The notes under the pieces: model-generated | The model's database searches: none | What the model saw: the letters and a program-made list of their open reading frames with translations, nothing else | Told to the model about the DNA's origin: nothing | In this document: in pieces, positions 9,728-17,820 of the stretch | Numbering within the stretch: position 1 is the first letter of the stretch | Layout: each line of letters opens with the position of its first letter | Assembly (NCBI RefSeq): GCF_037095735.1 | Contig: NZ_JBAWKD010000003.1 | Coordinates: 620,001 to 684,000, forward strand | Reading direction: 5' to 3' | DNA: 64,000 nt | From: Frigidibacter sp037095735 | GTDB lineage: Bacteria > Pseudomonadota > Alphaproteobacteria > Rhodobacterales > Rhodobacteraceae | Translations under genes and position numbers: made by a program

Positions 9728-10084
9728 TCAGCCGGCCGGCAGAAGGGCCGCGGCCACGCGGCGGCCTTCCGAGACGAGCACGTTGTAGGTGCGCGCCGCG
9801 GCGGTCGAGCCCATCGGCTCGTAGCCCAGTTCCGCGGCCTCGAGCGCGTCGCGGAAGGGCTTCGGCAGGTAGTCCATCACCGGCCCGGTGCCGATCAGCA
9901 GCACGTCCACCTGCCCGGCCAGAGCCAGCAGCGGCGCCAGGTCGTCATAGCCGCCCCAGGGCGCGATGCCCTCGGCCCGGACCAGCGCCGGCCCCTCGAC
10001 CAGCACCCCGCCCGCGCGCCAGAAGCCGGGGCCGTAGCCCTCGACCGCGACGGCGCCGTTGAAGCTCGTCTCCGAGATGCGCAT
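9728..10084 (-). CDS. Mth938-domain protein (DUF498), orf124-like
   Basis: 118 aa. The single Mth938-like domain covers almost the whole chain, with the family motif VLLIGTGPVMDYLPKPFRDA (about 61-80) and GYEPMGSTAAARTYNVLVSE (about 87-106). Relatives include AAMDC and the complex I assembly factor NDUFAF3; bacterial members have no proven reaction. It sits between secF and ccmA, just as orf124 lies before helA in R. capsulatus, suggesting a conserved operon link rather than a proven ccm role. Confidence 0.88.
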   Translation of the reverse strand: MRISETSFNGAVAVEGYGPGFWRAGGVLVEGPALVRAEGIAPWGGYDDLAPLLALAGQVDVLLIGTGPVMDYLPKPFRDALEAAELGYEPMGSTAAARTYNVLVSEGRRVAAALLPAG

Positions 10085-10127
10085 GGGCTGTCCTTTCCCG
10101 GGGGGCGGGTCTGCCGCCCCCGATGTC

Positions 10128-11108
10128 TCAGTCGGCCTTGGTGGCGAACTGGGTGCCCGCCGGGCCTTCGTCCTTGGCCTTCGACCAGTCGCGCTTCACG
10201 CCCAGCCACAGCACCACGTTCTTGGCCACATAGACCGAGGAATAGGTGCCGATCACGATGCCGAAGGTCATCGCGAAGACGAAGCCGCGGATCACGTCGC
10301 CGCCGAAGACGATCAGCGCGATCAGCGCGATCAGCGTCGTGCCAGAGGTCATCACCGTCCGGCTCAGCGTCTCGTTCACCGACAGGTTCATCAGCTCGCG
10401 CAGCGGCGTGGTTTTGAACTTGATCAGGTTCTCGCGCAGCCGGTCGAAGACCACGACGGTGTCGTTGATCGAATAGCCGACGATGGTCAGCAGCGCCGCG
10501 ATGATCGTCAGGTCGAACTTCAGCTGGAACAGCGAGAAGACGCCCACTGTGATCAGCACGTCATGGATCAGCGAGACGACCGCCCCGATCGCGAACTGCC
10601 ATTCGAAGCGCAGCCAGACATAGATCCCGATCGCCACGCAGGCGGCCAGAACCGACAGGACCGCGGTCTGGATCAGCTCGCCCGAGACCTTGGGCCCGAC
10701 CGATTCCACCGAAGGAAAGCTGATCGAGCCGTCGACGGTCTTCAGCGCCTGCTCGACCTTATCGATCACCGCGGGGCTGACGCTTTCGGCATCGCCCTGC
10801 GCGCCGATGCGCACCATCGCGACATGCTGGTCGGCGCGGAACGAGGGGTCGAAGACCTCGGTGATGATCACGTCGCCCTCGACCACGCCGGACACGGCCT
10901 GGCGGTAGGCGCCGACATCGACCGGCTGGCTCGACTCGGTGCGGATCGTGGTGCCGCCGAGGAAGTCGATGCCATAGTTCAGCCCCATCACTGCGACGCA
11001 GACCACCGAGGCGATGGCAAGGAAGGTCGAGACGCCGAAGGTGATCACCTGCGCCTTGAAGAAGTCGATGTTCGTCTCTTCGGGGACGAGCTTCAGACGG
11101 AATGCCAT
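10128..11108 (-). CDS. secF: Protein translocase subunit SecF
   Basis: 326 aa; six-helix RND-type membrane protein that uses the proton gradient with SecD to pull preproteins through SecYEG. An N-terminal helix (about 20-43) leads to the family motif YGIDFLGGTTI (about 45-55). The P1-like periplasmic region follows, then five helices with RFEWQFAIGAVVSLIHDVLI and GYSINDTVVVFDRLREN, the hallmark SecD/F export segment. It begins 12 bp after secD. A basic hydrophilic tail ends in VKRDWSKAKDEG. Confidence 0.96.
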   Translation of the reverse strand: MAFRLKLVPEETNIDFFKAQVITFGVSTFLAIASVVCVAVMGLNYGIDFLGGTTIRTESSQPVDVGAYRQAVSGVVEGDVIITEVFDPSFRADQHVAMVRIGAQGDAESVSPAVIDKVEQALKTVDGSISFPSVESVGPKVSGELIQTAVLSVLAACVAIGIYVWLRFEWQFAIGAVVSLIHDVLITVGVFSLFQLKFDLTIIAALLTIVGYSINDTVVVFDRLRENLIKFKTTPLRELMNLSVNETLSRTVMTSGTTLIALIALIVFGGDVIRGFVFAMTFGIVIGTYSSVYVAKNVVLWLGVKRDWSKAKDEGPAGTQFATKAD

Positions 11109-11120
11109 AGGCGTGTCCCC

Positions 11121-12785
11121 TCAGACGATGATGGATTTGGGCCGGCGGCGTTCCATGAACATCACGATCAGCAGACGCGTGACGAAGATCGCCGAGAAGA
11201 CCGAGGTGGCAAGGCCGATGACCAGCGTCACCGCGAAGCCCTTGACCGGACCGGACCCGAGGAAGAACAGGATCAGGCCGGTGATGAAGGTGGTGATGTT
11301 GCCGTCCATGACCGCCGACATCGCCCGCTCGAAGCCAAGGTCGATGGAGCGGCTGGGACCGCGGCCGCGCTTCAGCTCTTCGCGGATGCGCTCGAAGATC
11401 AGCACGTTGGCATCCACCGCCATGCCCATGGTCAGCACGAGGCCGGCAATGCCCGGCAGCGTCAGCGTGGCGCCCATCATCGACATCGCGCCAAGGATCA
11501 GCGCCATGTTCACGATCAGCGCGAAGGTGGCGAAGACGCCGAACAGCCCGTAGCTGGCCACCATCATGAAGGTGACGGCGCAGAAGCCGACGATGGCGGC
11601 GACGCGGCCGGCATCGATCGAATCCTGCCCCAGTTCGGGGCCGATGGTGCGCTCTTCGAGGAAGGTCAGCTGTGCCGGCAGGGCGCCGGCGCGCAGCAGG
11701 ACCGCCAGCTCGGTCGAGCTTTCCACGGTGAAGTTGCCGGTGATGATGCCCGAACCGCCGGCGATGTGGCTCTGGATCTGCGGGGCCGAGATCACCTCGT
11801 CATCCAGCACGATCGCGAAGAGCTGCCCGATGTTGGCGGCGGTGTAGTCGCCGAACTTGCGCGCGCCCGAGGGGTTGAAGGTGAAGCTCACCGCCGGGCG
11901 GCCGTTCTGGTCGAACGAGGGCTGCGCGTTGGTCAGCTCTTCCCCGGTGACGACCGGAACCTGCTCGAGGACGTAGTAGACGCCCTTCTCGTTCGCGGCG
12001 GGGGCCAGCATGTTGCCGGCGCCGGGGGCCTCGTTGGCATTGTTGGTGCGGCGGATCACCGGCTGGAAGTTCAGCTGCGCGGTGGTGCCGATCAGGTTCT
12101 TCAGCTCTTCGGCCGAGCCGATGCCCGGCACCTGGATCAGGATGCGGTCGTCGCCCTCGCGCTGGATCGTCGGCTCGCGGGTGCCGACCTCGTCGATCCG
12201 GCGGCGCACGATCTCCAGCGACTGCTGCATGGTGCGGTCGTCGGTCGCGGTGCGCTCGGCGTCCGAAAGCTTGACGGTGACGGTGTCGCCGGTGCCGGCG
12301 ACCTCGAGGTCGTTCTGCCCCATCCCGGTCATCGACACCACGGGCGTGGCCATGCCGCGCACGATCTCGACGGCGCGGGCCAGGCCCTCGGGCTGCGAGA
12401 TCTGCACCTTCAGCTCGTCCGGCGCCGAGGGCGCACGGCGCACGGTGCCGACCTCGGCGCGGGCGTCGCGCAGCCGGTCGCGGACCTCGGGCCAAAGCCC
12501 GTTCATCCGGTCTTCGTAGACCTCGGACAGATGCACTTCCGCCAGAAGATGCGCGCCCCCGCGCAGGTCGAGGCCAAGGTTGACCAGACCCGAGGGCATC
12601 CAGTCCGGCCAGGCGGCGCGGGCGGCCTCGGTCTCGGGCGTCTCGACCCCGGATTTCGTCACGGAGGCGATGGCGTCGTTATGCCCCTCCACCCGTGCGT
12701 AAAAGGCGTTCGGCAGCGCGGTCAGGAAACCGGCGGCGACCACCAGCCAGATCAGGACGCGCTTCCACAGGGCAATCTGAAGCAT
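11121..12785 (-). CDS. secD: Protein translocase subunit SecD
   Basis: 554 aa. A first membrane helix (about 8-25) is followed by the motif LGLDLRGGAHLLAEV (about 68-82), the large periplasmic P1 domain (to about 370) containing RRRIDEVGTREPTIQREGDD, and a C-terminal five-helix region with GMAVDANVLIFERIREEL (about 453-470), the conserved proton-relay-bearing export motif. It works with SecF and YajC. Gene order yajC-secD-secF is the common bacterial arrangement. No frameshift is seen. Confidence 0.97.
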   Translation of the reverse strand: MLQIALWKRVLIWLVVAAGFLTALPNAFYARVEGHNDAIASVTKSGVETPETEAARAAWPDWMPSGLVNLGLDLRGGAHLLAEVHLSEVYEDRMNGLWPEVRDRLRDARAEVGTVRRAPSAPDELKVQISQPEGLARAVEIVRGMATPVVSMTGMGQNDLEVAGTGDTVTVKLSDAERTATDDRTMQQSLEIVRRRIDEVGTREPTIQREGDDRILIQVPGIGSAEELKNLIGTTAQLNFQPVIRRTNNANEAPGAGNMLAPAANEKGVYYVLEQVPVVTGEELTNAQPSFDQNGRPAVSFTFNPSGARKFGDYTAANIGQLFAIVLDDEVISAPQIQSHIAGGSGIITGNFTVESSTELAVLLRAGALPAQLTFLEERTIGPELGQDSIDAGRVAAIVGFCAVTFMMVASYGLFGVFATFALIVNMALILGAMSMMGATLTLPGIAGLVLTMGMAVDANVLIFERIREELKRGRGPSRSIDLGFERAMSAVMDGNITTFITGLILFFLGSGPVKGFAVTLVIGLATSVFSAIFVTRLLIVMFMERRRPKSIIV

Positions 12786-12860
12786 CTTCGGGCTCGGTCT
12801 CGGGCCACCGGGCGGGCCGGCGGCAGGCGGGAGGGGGCCGCGCGGGCGCGGCAGCGACGC

Positions 12861-12880
12861 GGCGGGGGCAGCCCCCCGCC
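12861..12880 (-). promoter_or_regulatory. GC hairpin between yajC and secD
   Basis: GGCGGGGG (12861-12868) and CCCCCGCC (12873-12880) form an 8-bp stem with a 4-nt loop 8 nt after the yajC stop. No U-run follows on the minus strand, so transcript processing or partial attenuation before secD is more likely than full termination. Confidence 0.45.
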
Positions 12881-12888
12881 GGCGGCGC

Positions 12889-13230
12889 TCACTTTGCGGG
12901 CTGGGCCGGCTCGGTCTTCGACAGGACCTGCGCGATCGAGCCCTTGACGACGCGCACCTTCACGCCGTCGGCGATCTCGACCTCGACTTCCGAGCCGTCG
13001 TCCTTGACCTTGACGACCTTGCCGATCACGCCGCCCTGGGTGACGACCAGGTCGCCCCGGCGCAGCGCGTCCACCATGTTGCGGTGTTCCTTGGCCTTTT
13101 TCTGCTGCGGGCGGATCAGCAGGAAATACATGATCGCGAAGATCAGGATCAGCGGCACGAACTGCGCGAAGGCGGAGGCGCCGCCCGCGGCGCCACCGGC
13201 GGCCTGGGCAAAGGCGGGAGTTGCGAACAT
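12889..13230 (-). CDS. yajC: Preprotein translocase subunit YajC
   Basis: 113 aa with a single membrane helix (about 20-41, AFAQFVPLILIFAIMYFLLI) immediately followed by the signature RPQQKKAKEHRNM (about 42-54) and a beta-rich cytoplasmic domain (LRRGDLVVTQGGVIGKVVKV). YajC associates with SecDF. It lies 103 bp upstream of secD on the same strand. It begins the translocase part of the cluster; a possible SD (AAGGACGA) lies just before the ATG. Confidence 0.95.
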   Translation of the reverse strand: MFATPAFAQAAGGAAGGASAFAQFVPLILIFAIMYFLLIRPQQKKAKEHRNMVDALRRGDLVVTQGGVIGKVVKVKDDGSEVEVEIADGVKVRVVKGSIAQVLSKTEPAQPAK

Positions 13231-13485
13231 GTGTCGTCCTTCTTTCGGGTATCCCTCGGGCTCCGGCGCCCTTGCAAAAGGCCCGGAAAGTCGGCGCGGA
13301 CCCTATCCGGGGGTCCGCCGGTTGGCAAGCATCGGCGGCCCGCCGCCGGTGCCCGCGGGCGGGCGGTCACGCAATGTTCAAGCCTGCCGCGCGGCCCGGC
13401 ACGGGGCGCGGGCCTTGCCGTGCGGGCGCCGGCCGCCCTACGATGCCCCCAAGCGCGCCGGACCCCTGTCCCGATCGGAGGAGCG

Positions 13486-14241
13486 ATGACGCCACGCAAC
13501 CGCCTCGTTCTCGCCGCCGCGCTGGCGGGGCTGACCGCTGCGGGCCTGCCGGGGCCCGGCCATGCCGCCGGCGGCCAGCGCCCGCTCTCGGAACCCGAGG
13601 CCCGGCCCTTCGCCGCCATCGGCCGCATCGCCTATGTCGATGCGCCGGCGCCTGGCGCCGCGATCTGCTCGGGCGTGCTGGTGGCGCCCGATCTGGTGCT
13701 GACGGCGCTGCACTGCGTGATCCCGGGTCGCGGCACGCCGCAGCCGGACACGATCCGTTTCGCCATCGGCTGGCGCGATGGCAGCGCGGCCGCGCTGTTC
13801 CGCGGCGCCGAGGTCATCGCCCCGCTGCAACGCTGGAACGAGGTGACCGACCTCGCGCTGCTCCGCCTTGCCGCACCGGTGCCGGCCACGCTCGCCGCAC
13901 CGCTGCCGCTGGGGCCGCAGGCACGGCCGGGCGACATGCTCAGCCTCGTCGGCTGGCGCCGCGACGCGCCCGAGGCCCCGGTGCGCGACGACCTCTGCCG
14001 GGTCGAGACGGTGGTGCCGCAGATGACGGGCCTCGGCTGCGAGGTGGTCTCGGGCAATTCGGGCGCGCCGATGATGACGCAGGAGGCCGCGGGCTGGACG
14101 GTGCGCGAGATCACCGTGGCCACGACCCGCAGCCCCGAGGGCCGGCCGAAGGCGCTGGCTTCGGACCCGCCCGCCGACCTGCGCGCGGTGATCGCCACCG
14201 CCCTGTCGCTGCCGCCCGCCGCCAACCTCGCGCGCGACTGA
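13486..14241 (+). CDS. Secreted trypsin-like serine protease
   Basis: 251 aa starting at the ATG after GGAGGAG. A signal peptide (about 1-27, ending GHAAGG) precedes a chymotrypsin-fold domain. The triad is visible: His76 in TALHC, Asp122 in EVTDLALLRL and Ser192 in SGNSGAP. Four cysteines (61, 77, 171, 185) could form two disulfides. It is likely exported to the periplasm or outside. It stands alone between yajC (divergent) and serS, and its substrate is unknown. The protease family is clear, the role is not. Confidence 0.88.
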   Translation: MTPRNRLVLAAALAGLTAAGLPGPGHAAGGQRPLSEPEARPFAAIGRIAYVDAPAPGAAICSGVLVAPDLVLTALHCVIPGRGTPQPDTIRFAIGWRDGSAAALFRGAEVIAPLQRWNEVTDLALLRLAAPVPATLAAPLPLGPQARPGDMLSLVGWRRDAPEAPVRDDLCRVETVVPQMTGLGCEVVSGNSGAPMMTQEAAGWTVREITVATTRSPEGRPKALASDPPADLRAVIATALSLPPAANLARD

Positions 14242-14605
14242 ACAGGGCGCGGCGCCCGCAACGCGGAAGTGCCGCCGCCCGCGACCGCCCCGCCCCGCAA
14301 GCCCCGTCCGCCCCACGGCGACCCGCGCCGCTTCGCCATGCGCCGCGTCGCCTGCCTGCCGCCGCGCGCTGTCGCGCCGCGGGAACAGGCCCTTGCCGCC
14401 GCGCCCGTCCGAGGCGCCCCGACGCAGACCAGCGAACCCATCCAGCGTCCCGCTTCGCGCCCCGGTCCGGCGCCACTCCGGCAATATCCGAACCGCCGAC
14501 GCCGTGGCACGCACCATCAAGGGCTTCCCCCCCGCCCCGCTCTCGGGCATATCTCGCCGCGGCGGCCAGCCCGGCCGCCCGAGGACCCGAACCCGGAGCG
14601 ACCCC
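14242..14605. other. Gene-free spacer between protease and serS
   Basis: This 364-bp GC-rich stretch contains no gene that I can support, no T-box-like leader and no hairpin with a U-run. It presumably carries the serS promoter near its right end, but no clear -35/-10 pair stands out. Confidence 0.6.
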
Positions 14606-15910
14606 ATGCACGACATCCGCGCCATCCGCGAAAACCCTGCCGCCTTCGACCAGGCGCTCGGCCGCCGGAGTCTGCCGTCGATGTCGTCGCAGGTGCTGGC
14701 CCTCGACGAGGCGCGCCGCGCAAAGATCCTCGCCGCCGAAACCGCGCAGGCCGAGCAGAACAAGGCCTCCAAGGAAGTCGGCGCCGCCAAGGGCCGCGGC
14801 GACGAGGCCGAATTCGAACGCCTGCGCGCGCTGGTCGCCGAGAAGAAGGCCGAGATCGCGCGGCTGAACGACGAGGCCAAGGCCGATGACGCCGCGCTGC
14901 GCGACCTCTTGATGACGATCCCGAACCTGCCCGCGGCCGATGTGCCAGAGGGCGCGGACGAGGCCGGCAATGTCGAGATCCGCCGCTGGGGCACCCCGCG
15001 CAGCTTCGACTTCCCGCCGGTCGAGCATTACCAGCTCACCGCCGTCGCCGCCGCCGCCGACCGCGGCCTCGATTTCGAGGCCGCCGCCAAGCTCTCGGGC
15101 GCGCGCTTCATGGTGCTGAAGGGCGCGACCGCCCGCCTTCACCGCGCGCTCGCGCAGCTGATGCTCGACACCCATGTCGACACCCACGGCCTGACCGAGA
15201 CCTGGACCCCGGTGCTCGTCCGCCCCGAGATGATGTACGGCACCGGGCAACTCCCGAAATTCGGCGAGGACAGCTACGAGACCACCAACGGCTGGTGGCT
15301 GGTGCCCACGGCCGAGGTGACGCTGACCAACCTCGTCAACGACGAGACCGTGGCCGAAGCGACCCTGCCCCGCCGCCATGTCGCCTATACCCAGTGCTTC
15401 CGTTCGGAAGCGGGCTCCGCCGGCCGCGACACCGCCGGCATGCTGCGCCAGCACCAGTTCGAGAAGGTCGAGATGGTCTCGATCGTCAAGGCCGGGGACA
15501 GCCCCGCCGAACACGAGCGGATGACGGCCTGCGCCGAGGCGATCCTGCAGAAGCTCGAGCTGCCCTATCGCACCATCGTCCTTTGCACCGGGGACATGGG
15601 CTTCGGCGCGATCAAGACCCACGATCTCGAGGTCTGGCTGCCCGGCCAGAACACCTTCCGCGAGATCTCGTCGGTCTCGAACTGCGGCGATTTCCAGGCC
15701 CGGCGGATGAACGCGCGCTTCAAGCCCGCCGATGGTGGCAAGCCCGAGTTCCTGCACACGCTGAACGGCTCGGGCCTCGCCGTGGGCCGCACCCTGATCG
15801 CGGTGCTCGAGAACGGCCAGCAGGCCGACGGTTCGGTCACGCTGCCGGCGGCACTGCACCCCTACCTCGGCGGCAAGACCACGCTCACCGCCGAGGGCAC
15901 GCTCGCCTGA
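14606..15910 (+). CDS. serS: Seryl-tRNA synthetase
   Basis: 434 aa, the normal length. Charges tRNA-Ser (and tRNA-Sec where present) with serine. An N-terminal coiled-coil arm (about 27-105) that grips the tRNA long variable arm precedes the class II core. Motif 2 is CFRSEAGSAGRDTAGMLRQH (about 270-290) and motif 3 is LNGSGLAVGRTLIAVLEN (about 384-401). The TxE loop is VPTAEV. ATG at 14606 chosen because it matches the family start MHDIRAIRENP; upstream in-frame sequence is Pro/Arg-rich and non-homologous. Confidence 0.97.
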   Translation: MHDIRAIRENPAAFDQALGRRSLPSMSSQVLALDEARRAKILAAETAQAEQNKASKEVGAAKGRGDEAEFERLRALVAEKKAEIARLNDEAKADDAALRDLLMTIPNLPAADVPEGADEAGNVEIRRWGTPRSFDFPPVEHYQLTAVAAAADRGLDFEAAAKLSGARFMVLKGATARLHRALAQLMLDTHVDTHGLTETWTPVLVRPEMMYGTGQLPKFGEDSYETTNGWWLVPTAEVTLTNLVNDETVAEATLPRRHVAYTQCFRSEAGSAGRDTAGMLRQHQFEKVEMVSIVKAGDSPAEHERMTACAEAILQKLELPYRTIVLCTGDMGFGAIKTHDLEVWLPGQNTFREISSVSNCGDFQARRMNARFKPADGGKPEFLHTLNGSGLAVGRTLIAVLENGQQADGSVTLPAALHPYLGGKTTLTAEGTLA

Positions 15911-15919
15911 CGGAAAAGA

Positions 15920-15943
15920 CCGGGGGAGAGGCCTCTCCCCCGG
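15920..15943. terminator. 24-nt perfect palindrome after serS
   Basis: Two 12-nt arms, CCGGGGGAGAGG and CCTCTCCCCCGG, meet with no spacer 9 nt after the serS stop. As RNA the centre must open into a small loop. No U-run follows. It is probably a transcript-end hairpin, and sits directly against the repeats that follow. Confidence 0.55.
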
Positions 15944-16044
15944 CCCCCCCTGCTTTCGCATTGGTCCAAATATCCCGGGGGTGGGGGGGGAGCGCCCCCC
16001 CCCCCGGCCCCCCCTGCTTTCGCATTGGTCCAAATATCCCGGGG
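15941..16044. repeat. Tandem direct repeat, copies 1 and 2 of a dispersed element
   Basis: A 40-nt segment at 15941-15980 is repeated identically at 16005-16044, period 64 bp. Each copy carries the core CATTGGTCCAAATATCCC preceded by TGCTTTCG and is followed by a G-run/AGCG/C-run hairpin (15976-16006 and 16040-16068). The same core occurs at 21580-21598 and, inverted, near 53630. The array fills the gap between convergent serS and the SIP-family gene. Function unknown; position suggests a transcript-end or REP-like element. Confidence 0.85.
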
Positions 16045-16072
16045 GGGAGGGGGCAGCGCCCCCTCCCTTCCC

Positions 16073-16843
16073 TCACATGTCCTTGTCCGAGGCGTCGGCC
16101 TCGCCCGCGACCCAGTAGCCCGCGGCCTTGATCCATGCGCGCGCCACGCCGCGGGCGATCAGCGCCTCTTTCACCGCCCGCGCCACGCCTGCCTCGGCCG
16201 CGACCCAGACGAAGGTCCGTGGCCCGATCGCCAGCCCGTCCAGCGCCGCCAGCACTGGCGCGGGATCCGCGGCATCGGCGCGATGGATCCAGCGCGCCGC
16301 GTGCCGCGCCTGCGTCCCGAAGGCCTGCTCGTCCGCCGCCCCCGGCACGGCCACAAGGCTCACGACCGGCACGCCCGCCGCCATCTCCTCGATCCGCCGC
16401 CCGATCGCCGGCAGCGCCGTCTCGTCGCCGATCAGCACCCAGTCCGCGATCGGCCCGGCGATGACCTGCGAGCCGCGCGGGCCGCCGATCTCGACCGCAT
16501 CGCCGACCTGCGCCGCCAGCGCCCAGACCGTCGCCGGCCCGGCCTCGTGGATCGCGAAATCCAGCACCAGCACGCCGCGCGCGGTGTCGAAGCGCCGCGG
16601 GGTGTAGTCGCGCATCGCCGTGCCGCCCTGCCCGTCCGGGACGATCAGCTTCACGTGGTCCTCGGGCGAGAGCGACGGGAAATCCGCCATGTCGGGCCCC
16701 TCGCAGGTCAGCCGCAGCATCGCCGGGCTCAGCCGCTCGATCCCGGACACCCGCAGGTGCCGGCGCTTCAGCTCGTGCCGGTGGCGTTCGATCAGCGGGC
16801 GGGGCGCGGCGTCGGGGGCTGCAGTCTCTGTCATCTCGGTCAT
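16073..16843 (-). CDS. Siderophore-interacting protein, FAD-dependent ferric-chelate reductase
   Basis: 256 aa of the SIP/ViuB family, which reduces ferric siderophores in the cytoplasm with NAD(P)H and FAD. The N-terminal FAD-binding beta-barrel (about 25-135) has the flavin-binding motif MRDYTPRRFD (about 77-86), and the C-terminal NAD(P)H domain (about 140-245) has WVLIGDETALPAIGRRIEEM and the FVWVAAEAG motif. No transporter or siderophore genes lie nearby, so its substrate cannot be inferred. It is divergent from the TspO-like gene. The name rests on family motifs only. Confidence 0.88.
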   Translation of the reverse strand: MTEMTETAAPDAAPRPLIERHRHELKRRHLRVSGIERLSPAMLRLTCEGPDMADFPSLSPEDHVKLIVPDGQGGTAMRDYTPRRFDTARGVLVLDFAIHEAGPATVWALAAQVGDAVEIGGPRGSQVIAGPIADWVLIGDETALPAIGRRIEEMAAGVPVVSLVAVPGAADEQAFGTQARHAARWIHRADAADPAPVLAALDGLAIGPRTFVWVAAEAGVARAVKEALIARGVARAWIKAAGYWVAGEADASDKDM

Positions 16844-17053
16844 GGTCCATCCAATGTCGGGGACTGAGCGCGGGGCCGGACGCGGGCCCTGCCGGGCGGC
16901 AGGTCGAGGCTGGCGATCCGGATGTCCGGCTCATGCCCTATGATTTTACTCGGACAATACGCAGGGACCAAGCCGATCCGTCGCGCACCGCCGCACAGAT
17001 CCCCCTGCCGAAACCGATTGGACGACACGCCCAAGCGGCGCATATCCTGCGGC

Positions 17054-17767
17054 ATGACCCGCAATAAATCCCGCGCCCTCTGGCTCTTCGCCCTGACCAT
17101 CGCCCTCGCGCTCTCGCCGCTGATCGCGCCTTCGGTGCGCGGCTACGATCCGCGCGACTTCGCCTATTCGATCGCGGATCCGCTGATCCAGCCGGCGGGC
17201 TACACCTTCTCGATCTGGCTGCCGCTCTTCGCCGCGCTGATCTGGCACGGCTGGACCGGCTTCGCCACACGGGCCGTGGCCGCGGACTGGGACCGCATCC
17301 GCCCGCCGATGATCGTGGCGGTGCTGATCGCCGCGCTCTGGCTGAACGTCGCGGCGCTGCTGCCGCTGCTGGCCACCGCGATGATCCTCGGCATGGCCGG
17401 CTCAGCGGTGGCGGCGCTTCTGCGCATCGGTGTCACCGCGGAGCGCGCGCTGCGCTGGCCGGTGGCGGCCTTTGCCGGCTGGTCCACCGCCGCGGCCGGC
17501 GTGGCGGTCGGCGTGGTCGCGGGCGGCATGGGCCTGATCTCTCAGTTCCTCGCCGCGCTGACGATCCTTCTCGTCTTGCTGATCGTGGGCGCCGCCGTGG
17601 CGCTCAAGGCGCGCTCGCCGCTCTATGCCGGCGTGCTGGTCTGGGCGCTGCTCGGGATCTTCGTCGGCAATCTCGGCGATGCCCCGGCGGTGCGCTACGG
17701 CGCGCTCCTCGGCGCGCTGATCATGACGCTGGTCGCCGCCAAGGCCTGGCGCGACGCCCGGGCATAG
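17054..17767 (+). CDS. TspO/MBR-related multi-pass membrane protein
   Basis: 237 aa starting MTRNKSRALW, with about six hydrophobic segments. The motif IQPAGYTFSIWLPLFAALIW (about 45-64) resembles the first-loop signature of the broad TspO/tryptophan-rich sensory protein group, although classical TspO is only about 160 aa. The central part is low in charge and rich in Ala/Leu. Function unknown; a transport or sensing role is only a family guess. It is convergent with der, and a long palindrome lies between them. Confidence 0.6.
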   Translation: MTRNKSRALWLFALTIALALSPLIAPSVRGYDPRDFAYSIADPLIQPAGYTFSIWLPLFAALIWHGWTGFATRAVAADWDRIRPPMIVAVLIAALWLNVAALLPLLATAMILGMAGSAVAALLRIGVTAERALRWPVAAFAGWSTAAAGVAVGVVAGGMGLISQFLAALTILLVLLIVGAAVALKARSPLYAGVLVWALLGIFVGNLGDAPAVRYGALLGALIMTLVAAKAWRDARA

Positions 17768-17786
17768 GCGCCCGAGCGCAGGGGGC

Positions 17787-17810
17787 TCGGGGGACATGCA
17801 TGTCCCCCGA
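17787..17810. terminator. 24-nt perfect palindrome between convergent genes
   Basis: Arms TCGGGGGACATG and CATGTCCCCCGA abut exactly, centred at 17798/17799. The element lies 20 nt after the TspO-like stop and 10 nt before the der stop. On the plus strand it is followed by CCCTGTTGTTTC, a weak T-rich tract. It could end transcripts from both sides. Confidence 0.6.
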
Positions 17811-17820
17811 CCCTGTTGTT

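Noticed and set aside
10059..12947. 962-codon plus-strand open frame antisense to secDF
   Set aside because: His/Asp-rich composition without domains; secD and secF on the minus strand carry all the expected motifs.
13231..13485. Small gene between yajC and the protease
   Set aside because: Frames in this spacer are Arg/Pro-rich with no SD or motif; it is most likely the divergent promoter region.
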